DNA from: an uncultured Draconibacterium sp.
Lineage (GTDB): Bacteria; Bacteroidota; Bacteroidia; Bacteroidales; Prolixibacteraceae
DNA length: 64,000 bases
Assembly (NCBI RefSeq): GCF_963675065.1
Contig: NZ_OY775906.1
Location: 226,001-290,000 of the forward strand
Reading direction: 5' to 3'
This document shows positions 8,187-18,125 of the stretch, piece by piece. The position numbers were made by a program, and so were the translations under genes. A model generated the notes under the pieces. It was not told the origin of the DNA and ran no database searches. It was given only the letters and a program-made list of their open reading frames with translations. Each line of letters starts with the position of its first letter. The first letter of the stretch is position 1.

Positions 8187-10685
8187 ATGAATAAGAATTT
8201 CTTACACATTACAATTTTTACCGGGTTTTTAATTTTGTTGCAACTTACAACAGCAGCCCAAAACCGGAAAACGAATTCAAACATTACTGAAATGCGTGCG
8301 CCGTCGTATCCGCTGGTAACAATCGATCCTTACACCAGCGCATGGTCGAATGCCAATCAACTGTTCGATGCTCCGGTTACACACTGGACCGGAAGAACAC
8401 ACTCGCTTATCGGGGCACTCAAAGTAGATGGAAAAGTTTATCGTTTTCTTGGAAAAGAAGAAATGCCGCCCAAAGTGCTGGTACCAATGGCTAAGCACAA
8501 TACATGGACAGGCCGATATACTGAAAACAAACCCGCCAAAGGTTGGGAAAAAGAAAGCTTTAACGATAATAACTGGAAAGTTGGAGAGGGTGCATTCGGA
8601 ACAGATGATATGCCAATGCGCAATACACGTTGGGTGAGCAAAGATATTTGGGTGCGTCGCTCTTTTGAGGTGCCTGTAACAAATGCACCTGAAGACATTT
8701 ACCTGATTTATTCGCACGACGATATTTTTGAACTATACCTGAATGGCGAACAGTTGGTGGCCACCGAATATGAATGGCACAACAATGTTTTGCTGAAACT
8801 CGACAGAAGTCAACTCAAATTTGGTGAGGAAAATGTTATTGCCGTACATTGTCATAACCGTACAGGTGGCGGGTATGTTGATTTCGGAATTATTCAGGAA
8901 AGAGAAGAAACAGAAATTTTTGCCAATACAGCCATTCAAAACAACGTTGAGGTTACGGCCACGCAAACAAAGTACAACTTTAGCTGTGGTTCCGTTGACC
9001 TGGATGTAACATTCACTACACCTTTACTTCCTGATGATTTGGATTTATTATCAAGGCCTGTCAGCTACGTTTCATACGAAGTGGCTGCAACGGATAAAAA
9101 AGAACACGACGTTGAAATTTATTTTGAAACGACTCCTGAGTGGGCGGTTAACGAGCCCAGCCAGGAAGTAGCGGTAACAAAAGGAGCTGCAGGTGAAGTT
9201 TCATTTATTAAAGCTGGTACTACAGAGCAACCTATCCTTGGGAGAAAAGGTGACAATGTTCGCATTGATTGGGGATACTTTTACCTTGCTACCAAACAAC
9301 AAAAGGGAGTATCGGTTTCACTGAACGAATACATAAAATCAAAAAAAGACTTTATTGGAGGCGGTTCAGATGATGTAAGTTCATATACGGTAAAAATGGT
9401 AAAAACCATGCCGGCAATGGCTGTAACCGAATCGTTCGGAAATGTTGGAAACAAAACGCAAAGTGGCTATGTAATGCTGGCGTATGACGATATTGAGTCG
9501 ATCCAGTATTTTGGAGATAACCTAAAAGCCTGGTGGACAAAAGACGGGAAAGTAGGCATTAACGATGTACTAATTTCAGCAGCTCAGGACTACGCAGAAA
9601 TTATAAAAGCTTGTGAAAAGCTGGATAAAAAAGTCTACGCAGAAGCAGAAAAAGCAGGTGGTTATAAATATGCCAAATTGTGCGAGTTGGCATTCCGTCA
9701 ATCTATTGCTGCACACAAGCTGGTAAAAGATACCCAAGGCAATATTCTTTTCCTTTCAAAAGAAAACTTTAGTAACGGCTCAATCGGAACTGTTGACGTA
9801 ACTTATCCGTCAGCACCTTTATTCCTTAAATACAATCCTGAGTTGTTAAAAGGAATGTTGAATCCAATTTTCTATTATTCGGAAAGTGGAAAATGGACAA
9901 AACCTTTTGCCGCTCATGATGTCGGAAGTTATCCTTTGGCCAATGGACAAACTTATGGTGGCGATATGCCCGTTGAAGAATGTGGTAATATGATTGTTTT
10001 AGCCGCGGCCATTGCCGATGTGGAAGGAAATGCCGATTACGCAGCCGAGCACTGGGAGGTACTTACTACCTGGGCAAATTACCTGATGGAAAACGGACTT
10101 GATCCTGAAAATCAGCTTTGTACCGATGACTTCGCCGGTCACTTTGCACACAACGTAAACCTTTCGGCAAAAGCAATTATGGGAATAGCCAGTTACGGAA
10201 AACTGGCCGAAATGCTGGGTAAAGATGATGTAGCAGAAAAGTACACCAGTGAAGCGAAAAGTATGGCAAGGGAATGGATGAAAATGGCCGACGATGGCGA
10301 TCACTATCGTTTAACTTTTGATAAGCCGGGAACCTGGAGCCAGAAATACAACCTGGTGTGGGATAAGCTTTTGAATTTAGGAATTTTCCCGGAGGAAGTA
10401 GCTGATACAGAAATTGCTTATTACCTCACGAAACAAAACAAATATGGTTTGCCTTTGGATAACCGCAGAACGTATACCAAATCAGACTGGATTGTATGGA
10501 CAGCAACTTTAGCTGACGATGTGGAAACTTTTCAGAAGTTTATCGATCCTTTATTCGACTTTGTAAACGAAACACCTAACCGCGTTCCAATGAGCGACTG
10601 GTACGAAACACCAAGTGCAAAACAAGTGGGCTTTCAGGCACGCTCGGTTGTTGGTGGATATTTTATAAAACTTTTAGAGAAATAG
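8187..10685 (+). CDS. Exported GtaA-like protein (DUF4964/5127/4965/1793), copy 1
   Basis: 832-residue protein with a signal peptide (cleaved after ...TTAAQ). It opens with the DUF4964-type RAPSYPLVTIDPYTSAWS. A beta-sandwich insert follows (about residues 100-235, SHDDIFELYLNG...), like a GH2 sugar-binding or galactose-binding fold. A DUF5127-like region and the DUF4965/DUF1793 C-terminal region, related to fungal glutaminase GtaA, complete it. The C-terminal region is an (alpha/alpha)6-type domain, so despite the GtaA name it may act on glycans. It is close to the protein at 21567-24077; the last 320 residues are nearly identical while the first 450 differ much more. The gene directly follows GH76 and is followed by a strong hairpin. 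Confidence 0.85.
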   Translation: MNKNFLHITIFTGFLILLQLTTAAQNRKTNSNITEMRAPSYPLVTIDPYTSAWSNANQLFDAPVTHWTGRTHSLIGALKVDGKVYRFLGKEEMPPKVLVPMAKHNTWTGRYTENKPAKGWEKESFNDNNWKVGEGAFGTDDMPMRNTRWVSKDIWVRRSFEVPVTNAPEDIYLIYSHDDIFELYLNGEQLVATEYEWHNNVLLKLDRSQLKFGEENVIAVHCHNRTGGGYVDFGIIQEREETEIFANTAIQNNVEVTATQTKYNFSCGSVDLDVTFTTPLLPDDLDLLSRPVSYVSYEVAATDKKEHDVEIYFETTPEWAVNEPSQEVAVTKGAAGEVSFIKAGTTEQPILGRKGDNVRIDWGYFYLATKQQKGVSVSLNEYIKSKKDFIGGGSDDVSSYTVKMVKTMPAMAVTESFGNVGNKTQSGYVMLAYDDIESIQYFGDNLKAWWTKDGKVGINDVLISAAQDYAEIIKACEKLDKKVYAEAEKAGGYKYAKLCELAFRQSIAAHKLVKDTQGNILFLSKENFSNGSIGTVDVTYPSAPLFLKYNPELLKGMLNPIFYYSESGKWTKPFAAHDVGSYPLANGQTYGGDMPVEECGNMIVLAAAIADVEGNADYAAEHWEVLTTWANYLMENGLDPENQLCTDDFAGHFAHNVNLSAKAIMGIASYGKLAEMLGKDDVAEKYTSEAKSMAREWMKMADDGDHYRLTFDKPGTWSQKYNLVWDKLLNLGIFPEEVADTEIAYYLTKQNKYGLPLDNRRTYTKSDWIVWTATLADDVETFQKFIDPLFDFVNETPNRVPMSDWYETPSAKQVGFQARSVVGGYFIKLLEK

Positions 10686-10692
10686 GTATAGC

Positions 10693-10736
10693 ACGAAAAG
10701 CTACTTTCCTGATAAAATCGGGGAGGTGCTTTTCGT
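10693..10736 (+). terminator. Long hairpin after the GH76-GtaA operon
   Basis: ACGAAAAGC (10693-10701) pairs perfectly with GCTTTTCGT (10728-10736), and an inner TTCCTGAT/ATCGGGGA stem extends it with G-T pairs. The T-run is short, so it may act as a terminator or as an mRNA 3'-end stabiliser. Confidence 0.65.
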
Positions 10737-10834
10737 CATTGAGCCAATGAGTAACTCATGCATATATCTCGTTGTAATTCAAATCAATCAATAGTTCATT
10801 TTAAAGATTTTTATCTTTTTTTTCGGGGTTTCAG

Positions 10835-10866
10835 TAAAGGGTAATATGAGGTTTATGTGTACAATA
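10835..10866 (+). promoter_or_regulatory. Two-box ECF-type promoter candidate, orphaned copy
   Basis: AGTAAAGGGTA - 8 bp - TTTATGTGTACAA lies 16 bp before the FecR remnant. The same two boxes with the same 8-bp spacer occur at 26584-26615 before the intact FecR gene. Conservation of boxes and spacing, with a divergent spacer, suggests recognition by an ECF sigma factor. Confidence 0.6.
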
Positions 10867-10882
10867 TTTCAAGAAAGACAAT

Positions 10883-11260
10883 ATGGACTACATTATTATA
10901 TCGAAATGCCCGCAGGGAGAAGCATTTATAGAAGAAAGCCAAAGGTCTAACTGCTTGGATGAAAATATTTGTAATAAGAATGAGTATGTCGAAATAGAGA
11001 AAATATGCAGTTTAACTTTGGAAGAAGAGAATGTTGAAGCTATAGCCTGGAGAGCTATTAAACGATCTGGATATAGTCAGGAAAAAACAAAGATATTTAA
11101 AAGCACGGTTTATTTGCAGATGTACACCGTGTTTTTCCCGACCGGAAAAATGAACAATAGAGAGTTACCAGATTACCTTGGTGATGCAAAATTCCGGAAC
11201 AAAAATTCTGTGACCATGTGATTTTTCAAATGTGAATTCAACAAAAGGTGTTGAATACTA
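10883..11260 (+). pseudogene. Decayed FecR-type anti-sigma factor remnant
   Basis: An open frame of 112 codons (10883-11221) is a damaged copy of the anti-sigma gene at 26634. Matching blocks are MDxxII at the start, NKxExxEIxKIxxLTxxExNxEA, and LQMYTVFFPTGKMNNRELPD against SQMYTVISPAGQMTNIELPD. The copy lacks the TM segment, about 35 residues, and drifts out of frame after ELPD. DNA similarity continues past its stop (TTGGTGATGC, and GGAACAAAAATTC at 11196-11208 versus 27037-27049) to roughly 11260. With no TM helix and no FecR domain it cannot work as an anti-sigma factor. No sigma gene lies beside it. The region 11261-11368 holds nothing further I recognise except the leader of the next gene. 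Confidence 0.85.
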
Positions 11261-11368
11261 AACCAAGAGTGAGTTGAACAATACAAGGCGTGCCGGGAAA
11301 CACTCCGGTTCTAAATTGTATAGGACTCAAATAGTAAAATTTAATATTTATCAAACTAAATTAATTTT

Positions 11369-12808
11369 ATGAGAAACTTAACTATTCAGGCTCAAAGAGC
11401 AGTTTTTTGGATAGCAGCAATGCTTGTCCTGGGCTTTTCGGGCTGTAATGAAGACGGAATCTCTCTTAGCACTGATTTTTCAGATGCAGAACCGTATGAT
11501 CCGTCCCGACCAATCGAGATTACAAGCTTTACACCTGATTCCGGAGGACTAGGCCAGCGTATGGTTATTTACGGCGAAAATTTTGGCAATAATCCCGATT
11601 CTATTCAGGTTTATATTGGCGGGAAAAAGGCTAAAGTTATTGGTGTTCTGGGAGAAAGTATTTATTGCCTTGTTCCAAGAAAGGCATTTAGCGGAGCCAT
11701 TGAAATATTTATGGGCTCAAGGCAGGAAGGAGAGGAGCCGCTTGCTGTAGCTGACGACAAGTTTAAATATCAGCGAAAAACGATTGTTAGTACGCTAACG
11801 GGTTATAAAAATGAGCGCGACGATCAGGGGTGGAACCCTGGACATTTCGACGAAGCTTCCGGATTTCGTGAAAATTGTATTATGAATTATGATCCTCTAA
11901 ATCCTGATGTGTTATACATTAGTTATGACCATGGCCCGGGAATATATACACTGGATTTTAAGGATAGTACCGTTACGAAGCTAATTGACGGTTCGGCAGT
12001 GAACAATCAACGCCGACTAAGAGGTGTAAGCTTCACAAACGACGGACAAAACATGCTGGTTGGACACTCTCAGGGAAATAACAATAATCCTGCAGTCTCA
12101 ATTATGTCGCGGGCTAATGGTTTTACTGATCCACAGGTGCTAATCCGTGCGAGAGGTAACCAGGGTGTTGCCGTTCATCCGGTAGATGGACAATTGTATT
12201 TCAGCGAATTCCAAACGGGAACACTCCGACGTTATGATGTTGAAAACTCGCAGTTACTTGGTGGAACACTAGGAAATAAAGACTATGAAGACTTATTTTC
12301 AATTCAGGATATCAACTGGGAATTTTATTTGGTTATTCATCCCTCAGGAGATTATGCCTACATTATTGTAATTAATCAGCACTACATCCTTAGGACCGAT
12401 TACGACTGGGAGAATAAGCGCTTCAAAACACCGTTTCGTGTTGCCGGGGAGCCAAGAGTAGCTGCTTATGCCGATGGTGTTGGAACGAGCGCTCGTTTCA
12501 GTACCCCTTATTCAGGCGTATTTGTGAAGAATCTTGATTATGCCGGTACCGAAGACGAATACGACTTCTATATTACAGATCGTAATAATCATGCCATTCG
12601 TGTATTAAAACCCGATGGAAGGGTGGATACTTATGCAGGTAGAGGTAGTTCAAGTCTTGATTCAGATCCGTGGGGTTATGTAGAAGGAGATGTTCGTTTG
12701 GAAGCCCGTTTTAATCAACCAACCGGGATCGCCTACAACGAAGCTGAAGGTACTTTCTACATTGCTGACAAACAGAACCGCTGTATACGGAAAATTGAAG
12801 CTGAATAA
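11369..12808 (+). CDS. IPT/TIG and NHL-repeat surface lipoprotein
   Basis: 479-residue lipoprotein. The lipobox is GFSGC near residue 26. An IPT/TIG immunoglobulin-like domain follows (about residues 48-130; ITSFTPDSGGLGQRMVIYGENFG, then VYIGGKKAKV). A six-bladed NHL-type propeller runs to the end (about 140-479), with blades ending in motifs such as YITDRNNHAIRVLKPDGRV and YIADKQNRCIRKIE. This architecture is common in SusE/F-like positions of Bacteroidota glycan loci and is thought to bind glycan at the cell surface. It starts the SusC/SusD operon, 30 bp upstream of the SusC ATG. The enzyme-free domain content suggests binding rather than catalysis. Confidence 0.85.
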   Translation: MRNLTIQAQRAVFWIAAMLVLGFSGCNEDGISLSTDFSDAEPYDPSRPIEITSFTPDSGGLGQRMVIYGENFGNNPDSIQVYIGGKKAKVIGVLGESIYCLVPRKAFSGAIEIFMGSRQEGEEPLAVADDKFKYQRKTIVSTLTGYKNERDDQGWNPGHFDEASGFRENCIMNYDPLNPDVLYISYDHGPGIYTLDFKDSTVTKLIDGSAVNNQRRLRGVSFTNDGQNMLVGHSQGNNNNPAVSIMSRANGFTDPQVLIRARGNQGVAVHPVDGQLYFSEFQTGTLRRYDVENSQLLGGTLGNKDYEDLFSIQDINWEFYLVIHPSGDYAYIIVINQHYILRTDYDWENKRFKTPFRVAGEPRVAAYADGVGTSARFSTPYSGVFVKNLDYAGTEDEYDFYITDRNNHAIRVLKPDGRVDTYAGRGSSSLDSDPWGYVEGDVRLEARFNQPTGIAYNEAEGTFYIADKQNRCIRKIEAE

Positions 12809-12838
12809 TTAGAGTAATAATTAAACACATTGAATTTT

Positions 12839-15800
12839 ATGAATAAGATAATAATTATATGTCTCTTTTTCTTCGGCTTTGCATTAAATGTAGTTGCCCA
12901 GGATGATACGGAGACTGTCGTAGTCTCAGGTGTGGTAGCCGATAGTAATGATGAGACTTTAATCGGTGTTAATATTTATGTGGCCGACATGCCTGGTATG
13001 GGTACCATTACCGATGCAGAAGGAAAATACGAGATAGAAGTTCCTCAGTATAAAAAACTGACCTTCTCTTATATTGGATACGAAAATTTTGAGGTCTTGA
13101 TTAAGGAACAGACGGTTGTCAACGTTACAATGAATGAATCTGAAGACAGTATGTTGGAAGAGGTTGTGGTAACCGGTACAGGTGCTCAACGAAAAGTTTC
13201 GGTTACCGGAGCTATTACAACCATTGATGTGGAGGAATTAAAATCTTCTTCTGCCAGCAATGTATCAAATGCATTGGCCGGAAATGTACCCGGTGTAATG
13301 GCATGGACAACATCTGGTCAGCCGGGGCAAAACCGGTCTGAATTCTGGATTCGCGGTATTTCTACTTTCGGAGCCGGGGCCAGTGCTTATGTATTGGTTG
13401 ATGGTTTTGAACGCGATATGAATGACCTGAACATTGAAGATATTGAATCTTTTACGGTATTAAAAGATGCCTCGGCAACTGCAATTTATGGTTCGAAAGG
13501 TGCCAACGGCGTTATCCTTATTACAACAAAAAGGGGAGCAGCAGGTAAAGTAAATATCGATGTAAAAGTGGAATCTTCATACAACACACGGACTATGACT
13601 CCTGAGTTTGTGAATGGAAACACTTATGCAAGCTTACTAAATGAATCTCGTATAACCCGTAACCAGGAGCCGGTTTACCAGCCAGAAGAGTTAGAGATTT
13701 TGCGTTTGGGCCTCGATCCTGACCTGTACCCGAATGTAGACTGGAAAGACCTGTTATTGAAAGACGGTGCCATGAGCAAACGTGCTAACATAAACATCAG
13801 CGGAGGTGGAGCAACAGCACGGTATTATGTCTCAGCCAGTTATTTGGAAGAGGAGGGAATGTACAACACCGATGCAGGTCTTGTGGGCGACTACAATACA
13901 AACGCAAATTACAATCGTTGGACTTATCGTTTAAACACTGACATGAATATTACCAAAACAACTTTATTGAAAGTTGGTGTTTCCGGAACTTTGGGTCGAC
14001 GCAACAGCCCGGGATTGGGCGATAACGATGTTTGGGGAGAACTGTTTGGTTATTCGCCAATTAGTACACCGGTAATGTATTCGAACGGTTATGTTCCTGC
14101 ACTGGGAGAAGGAGAGCGGACTAACCCATGGGTATCAGCTACACAAACCGGTTTTAACGAGAACTGGAATAACCGGATTCAAACCAATGTTTCGCTGGAA
14201 CAGGATTTTGAATGGCTCTTAAAAGGTTTAAGGTTTACCGGACGTTTTGGATATGATACCAATAATAATAATAGCATACGACGCTTAAAATGGCCCGAAC
14301 AGTGGAAAGCCGAAAGAGCCCGGAATGCAGATGGAGACCTTGTTTTTACGCATATTTCTGATCCTGCAGAAATGCACCAGGAAAGTAGCTCATCAGGAGA
14401 TCGCAGGGAATTCCTGGATCTAAGATTCAACTGGGATCGTACAATCAAAGATCACCACCTTAGTGGAACATTAAAATATACGCAAGATGCCTATATCAGA
14501 ACTCAAAACCTGGGTGAGGACATTAAAAATGGAGTGTCGAAACGAAACCAGGGATTGGCAGGTCGTGTAGCTTACAACTGGAAATTGAAGTATTTTGTTG
14601 ATTACAACTTTGGATATACCGGTTCAGAGAACTTTGCTGTTGGGCATCAGTTCGGTTACTTTCCGGCTTATTCGCTGGCATGGAACGTGGCTGAAGAAAA
14701 CTTTGTAAAGTCCAATATGAGTTGGATTAATATGTTTAAAATTCGTTATTCGCACGGTAAGGTTGGTAACGATGATATGGGTGATGAACGATTCCCATAC
14801 CTTTATACGATTGGTGATCAGTATAGGAATGATGATGATAATCTTGTTGATGTAAGTGGTTATCAATGGGCAGATTACAACTTTAGTAATTCTTACGATG
14901 GAATGCGGTTTTTGCAAGTGGCATCTCCATACGTAACCTGGGAGGTGGCTACCAAAGACGACCTTGGTTTAGATATTTCGTTGTTTGATAATAAGTTTAG
15001 TGCCAATGTAGATTACTTTAAAGAAGAGCGGACAGGTATTTACATGAAACGAAACTACCTTCCGGCAATGGTTGGTTTAGAGAGCGTTCCAAAAGCAAAT
15101 GTGGGAGCTGTTAGTTCGGAAGGATTTGATGGCCGCTTTGCCTACAATGAAAAGATTGGAGAGGTAAACATGACATTTCGCGGTAACTTCACATACAGTA
15201 AAAATGAAATATTGGAGCGGGATGAAGAAAATAGCGTCTATCCGTATCAACAGGAAAAAGGATACCGTGTTGACCAGTCTCGCGGTTTAATTGCCCTGGG
15301 TTTATTTGAGGATTACGATGATATTCGCAATAGTCCGAAACAAACCTTTGGAGACTACCAGCCCGGCGACATTAAATACAAAGATGTAAACGGCGACGGT
15401 GTTATTGACAATGGCGACGAAGTAGCGATTGGTGCAACACGCCGACCAAACCTAATTTACGGAGCCGGTGTTTCTGCCAATTGGAAAGGACTTGATGTTA
15501 ATGTATTGTTCCAGGGAGCAGGGAAATCTACTTTTACCCTCACAGGAAAATCAGTATTTGCCTTTAGCGAAGGAGACTGGGGAGTGCCTTTTAAAGATAT
15601 GATGAGCTCTGATCGATGGATTTCTGCCGATATATCAGGCGATCCTGCCACCGAAAATCCAAATGCCTCATATCCGCGTTTAAGCTACGGAGAAAATGCC
15701 AATAACTTTAGGAGTTCTACTTACTGGTTAAGAAATGGATCTTACTTGCGTCTTAAGAATGTTGACTTTGGTTATACCATTCCTAAAAGGATTGTTAACC

Positions 15801-15955
15801 GATATCATCTTAACAAACTTCGAATTTTTGTTAGGGGTACAAATTTGATAACCTGGTCTGATTTTAAACTTTGGGATCCTGAAATGGGATCGAGAAACGG
15901 GGAGAAATATCCGCTTACAAAATCAGTTACCCTTGGTTTAAGTATTAACCTGTAA
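12839..15955 (+). CDS. SusC/RagA-type TonB-dependent receptor (no STN domain)
   Basis: Outer-membrane importer for oligosaccharides, 1038 residues from the ATG at 12839; an upstream in-frame TTG at 12830 is less likely because the signal peptide MNKIIIICLFFFGFALNVVAQ starts at the ATG. It carries a carboxypeptidase-regulatory-like domain (about 25-105), the LEEVVVTGTG TonB box, a plug (SVTGAITTID... ATAIYGSKGANGVILITTKRG, about 115-235) and a long beta-barrel ending LSINL. Unlike the two other SusC proteins in this window it has no STN domain, so it cannot take part in sigma/anti-sigma signalling. It forms a pair with the SusD gene 12 bp downstream. Ligand inferred: alpha-mannan oligosaccharides. 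Confidence 0.95.
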   Translation: MNKIIIICLFFFGFALNVVAQDDTETVVVSGVVADSNDETLIGVNIYVADMPGMGTITDAEGKYEIEVPQYKKLTFSYIGYENFEVLIKEQTVVNVTMNESEDSMLEEVVVTGTGAQRKVSVTGAITTIDVEELKSSSASNVSNALAGNVPGVMAWTTSGQPGQNRSEFWIRGISTFGAGASAYVLVDGFERDMNDLNIEDIESFTVLKDASATAIYGSKGANGVILITTKRGAAGKVNIDVKVESSYNTRTMTPEFVNGNTYASLLNESRITRNQEPVYQPEELEILRLGLDPDLYPNVDWKDLLLKDGAMSKRANINISGGGATARYYVSASYLEEEGMYNTDAGLVGDYNTNANYNRWTYRLNTDMNITKTTLLKVGVSGTLGRRNSPGLGDNDVWGELFGYSPISTPVMYSNGYVPALGEGERTNPWVSATQTGFNENWNNRIQTNVSLEQDFEWLLKGLRFTGRFGYDTNNNNSIRRLKWPEQWKAERARNADGDLVFTHISDPAEMHQESSSSGDRREFLDLRFNWDRTIKDHHLSGTLKYTQDAYIRTQNLGEDIKNGVSKRNQGLAGRVAYNWKLKYFVDYNFGYTGSENFAVGHQFGYFPAYSLAWNVAEENFVKSNMSWINMFKIRYSHGKVGNDDMGDERFPYLYTIGDQYRNDDDNLVDVSGYQWADYNFSNSYDGMRFLQVASPYVTWEVATKDDLGLDISLFDNKFSANVDYFKEERTGIYMKRNYLPAMVGLESVPKANVGAVSSEGFDGRFAYNEKIGEVNMTFRGNFTYSKNEILERDEENSVYPYQQEKGYRVDQSRGLIALGLFEDYDDIRNSPKQTFGDYQPGDIKYKDVNGDGVIDNGDEVAIGATRRPNLIYGAGVSANWKGLDVNVLFQGAGKSTFTLTGKSVFAFSEGDWGVPFKDMMSSDRWISADISGDPATENPNASYPRLSYGENANNFRSSTYWLRNGSYLRLKNVDFGYTIPKRIVNRYHLNKLRIFVRGTNLITWSDFKLWDPEMGSRNGEKYPLTKSVTLGLSINL

Positions 15956-15967
15956 AATCTTATTGTA

Positions 15968-18037
15968 ATGAAAATTAATAATAATAGAACACTATACTTA
16001 CTGTTAACTCTGGTATTCGTAACAGGTATTTTTTCGTCCTGTACCGATTACCTGGAGTCTGATCAGTATTTTAAAGACCGAATGACCATTGAAAAGGTAT
16101 TCTCGAGCAAACCTTATTCGGAACAATGGTTGGCACATGTTTACGATGATATGAAAGGGCAATGTGCAGACGTAGCTAATAAACGTAACACGCCTCACTG
16201 TTTTGCCGACGATATGTATTATGGCGGCGATGATGCCGATTTTGGTGTTACCGGTTCCGGAGTGAATTTCTCGTATAATATTTTTCACACCGGTTCATAC
16301 TCTGAAAACGATAAACAGGGAACCTGGACTCAGGCTTATCGCGGAATTCGCAATGCAACAACCTTTATTCATAATATTTATATGAATACGGAATTAAACG
16401 AAGAGGAAATTGCAGATTATCGCGCGCAGGCACGTTTTGCAAGAGCATACTATTATTGGATTCTTTTACGCAAATACGGCCCGATTCCTATCCTGCCGGA
16501 CGAAGGTATAGATTATAACGACAGCTACGATGAGATTGCTACTCCACGTAGTTCGTACGAAGAATGTGCCGAATATATCAGTAGCGAAATGGTATTGGCA
16601 GCACAAGACCTGAAGCTAACACGTGATCCATATACCGAGGTAGCTCGTCCAACAAAAGGGGCAGCACTGGCTGCGCGTGCACAGGCATTATTATTTGCTG
16701 CCAGTCCGTTGATGAATGGTAATTCAGACGATTATGCCATGGAACTGGTAGATGATGAAGGTAATCAGTTATTGTCAACAACCTACGATGAAGAGAAGTG
16801 GGTAAAAGCTGCTGCTGCCGCCAAAGATGTAATGGAACTTGGTGTATACGAGTTGTTTACCGTAAATTACAAAACATCAGGCAATAGCGCTTATCCAGCA
16901 ACGATTGATCCTCCTTACGATCCTGAATTCTCTGATAAAGATTGGCCGGAAGGATGGAAAAATATTGATCCGTTTGAATCGTACCGTTCCTTATTTAATG
17001 GTACTGCAACTGGTGATAATCCTGAGTTGATTTTTACGCGCGGAGATAACGGAAATGAGCAGGTTGCTGGTATGGTGGCCAATCAATTACCCATTATAGC
17101 CGACGGTTGGTCGAACAATGGAGTAACACAAAAGCAAGTTGATGCATATTACTTGAAAGACGGTTCTGACGCTCCGGGAAAAGACCGTGAAATTGGCCGT
17201 GGAGATGGCAGTAGCCGTGTAACCGGTTTTGTTACCCCGGAAGATGTGGATGCTGGAATGTACAAACCGCTGCCCGCAGGCGTTTCGTTACAATATGCCG
17301 AACGCGAACCACGCTTTTATGCATCGGTAGCTTACAGTGGTAGCATTTGGCACATGCAAAATGCAACCCTGCCACAAGACCGCGAAAAGCAGGTGTTTTA
17401 TTACCGCGGTGGTGGTAATGGTTACACCAATACGCTGGCTTGGCTTCGTACCGGTATCGGGATGAAAAAATTTGTACATCCGGGCGATACCAATGAAGGT
17501 GGTGTGCCTGGTGGTGGCCCATTGGTTGTTCGTAAGCTGGAACCGGCAATTCGTTATGCCGATATTTTGTTAATGTATGCCGAGGCCTTGAACGAGCTGG
17601 ACGGTACTTATCAAATCCAATCGTGGGATGGAAGTACAACCTATTCAATTGGTCGTGATGTTAACGAAATGAAAAAAGGTATTCGCCCTGTTCGTATACG
17701 TGCAGGAGTTCCTGATTATACTGCAGATGTATACGGTGATAAGGATATGTTTCGTGCTACTTTGAAACGCGAACGCCAGATTGAATTGTTGGGCGAAGGA
17801 AAACGTTACTACGATTTGCGACGTTGGAAAGATGCGCCTGCCGAAGAATCTTTACCGATATACGGATGTAATGTTCTGATGGATAAAGATAACAGGGAGT
17901 TGTTTCATACGCCGGTTAACTCGTGGGGGCTTCAATCAGCTTTCGCTGATAAAATGTGGTTCTGGCCAATTGGTCATAACGAGCTAAAGCGTAATAAACG
18001 TCTCACCCAAAACCCCGGTTGGACTTATAATGATTAA
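15968..18037 (+). CDS. SusD/RagB-type surface glycan-binding lipoprotein (large)
   Basis: 689 residues, longer than the usual 480-600 for the family. The lipobox is FSSC near residue 22. TPR-rich SusD features are visible: a DQYF... start, RGIRNATTFIHN, the conserved ARFARAYYYWILLRKYGPIPIL helix, an ADILLMYAEALNEL segment, and the C-terminal FRATLKRERQIELLGEGKRYYDLRRWK followed by FWPIGHNELKRNKRLTQNPGW. It forms the lid of the SusC transporter and captures glycan at the surface. The extra length lies in the middle region (about residues 240-480) and could contribute to binding a branched ligand. Confidence 0.95.
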   Translation: MKINNNRTLYLLLTLVFVTGIFSSCTDYLESDQYFKDRMTIEKVFSSKPYSEQWLAHVYDDMKGQCADVANKRNTPHCFADDMYYGGDDADFGVTGSGVNFSYNIFHTGSYSENDKQGTWTQAYRGIRNATTFIHNIYMNTELNEEEIADYRAQARFARAYYYWILLRKYGPIPILPDEGIDYNDSYDEIATPRSSYEECAEYISSEMVLAAQDLKLTRDPYTEVARPTKGAALAARAQALLFAASPLMNGNSDDYAMELVDDEGNQLLSTTYDEEKWVKAAAAAKDVMELGVYELFTVNYKTSGNSAYPATIDPPYDPEFSDKDWPEGWKNIDPFESYRSLFNGTATGDNPELIFTRGDNGNEQVAGMVANQLPIIADGWSNNGVTQKQVDAYYLKDGSDAPGKDREIGRGDGSSRVTGFVTPEDVDAGMYKPLPAGVSLQYAEREPRFYASVAYSGSIWHMQNATLPQDREKQVFYYRGGGNGYTNTLAWLRTGIGMKKFVHPGDTNEGGVPGGGPLVVRKLEPAIRYADILLMYAEALNELDGTYQIQSWDGSTTYSIGRDVNEMKKGIRPVRIRAGVPDYTADVYGDKDMFRATLKRERQIELLGEGKRYYDLRRWKDAPAEESLPIYGCNVLMDKDNRELFHTPVNSWGLQSAFADKMWFWPIGHNELKRNKRLTQNPGWTYND

Positions 18038-18125
18038 TTTCAATACAATACGAAGATTAAGAGCCAAAAGCAGTAAAATGAATAGTTTTTGCGGTTTACG
18101 GTTCGGGAATTAAAACAATAATCAA

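Noticed and set aside
10883..11221. 112-residue frame as a new small regulator
   Set aside because: Residue-by-residue similarity to the FecR at 26634 and DNA similarity running past the stop show a decayed copy.
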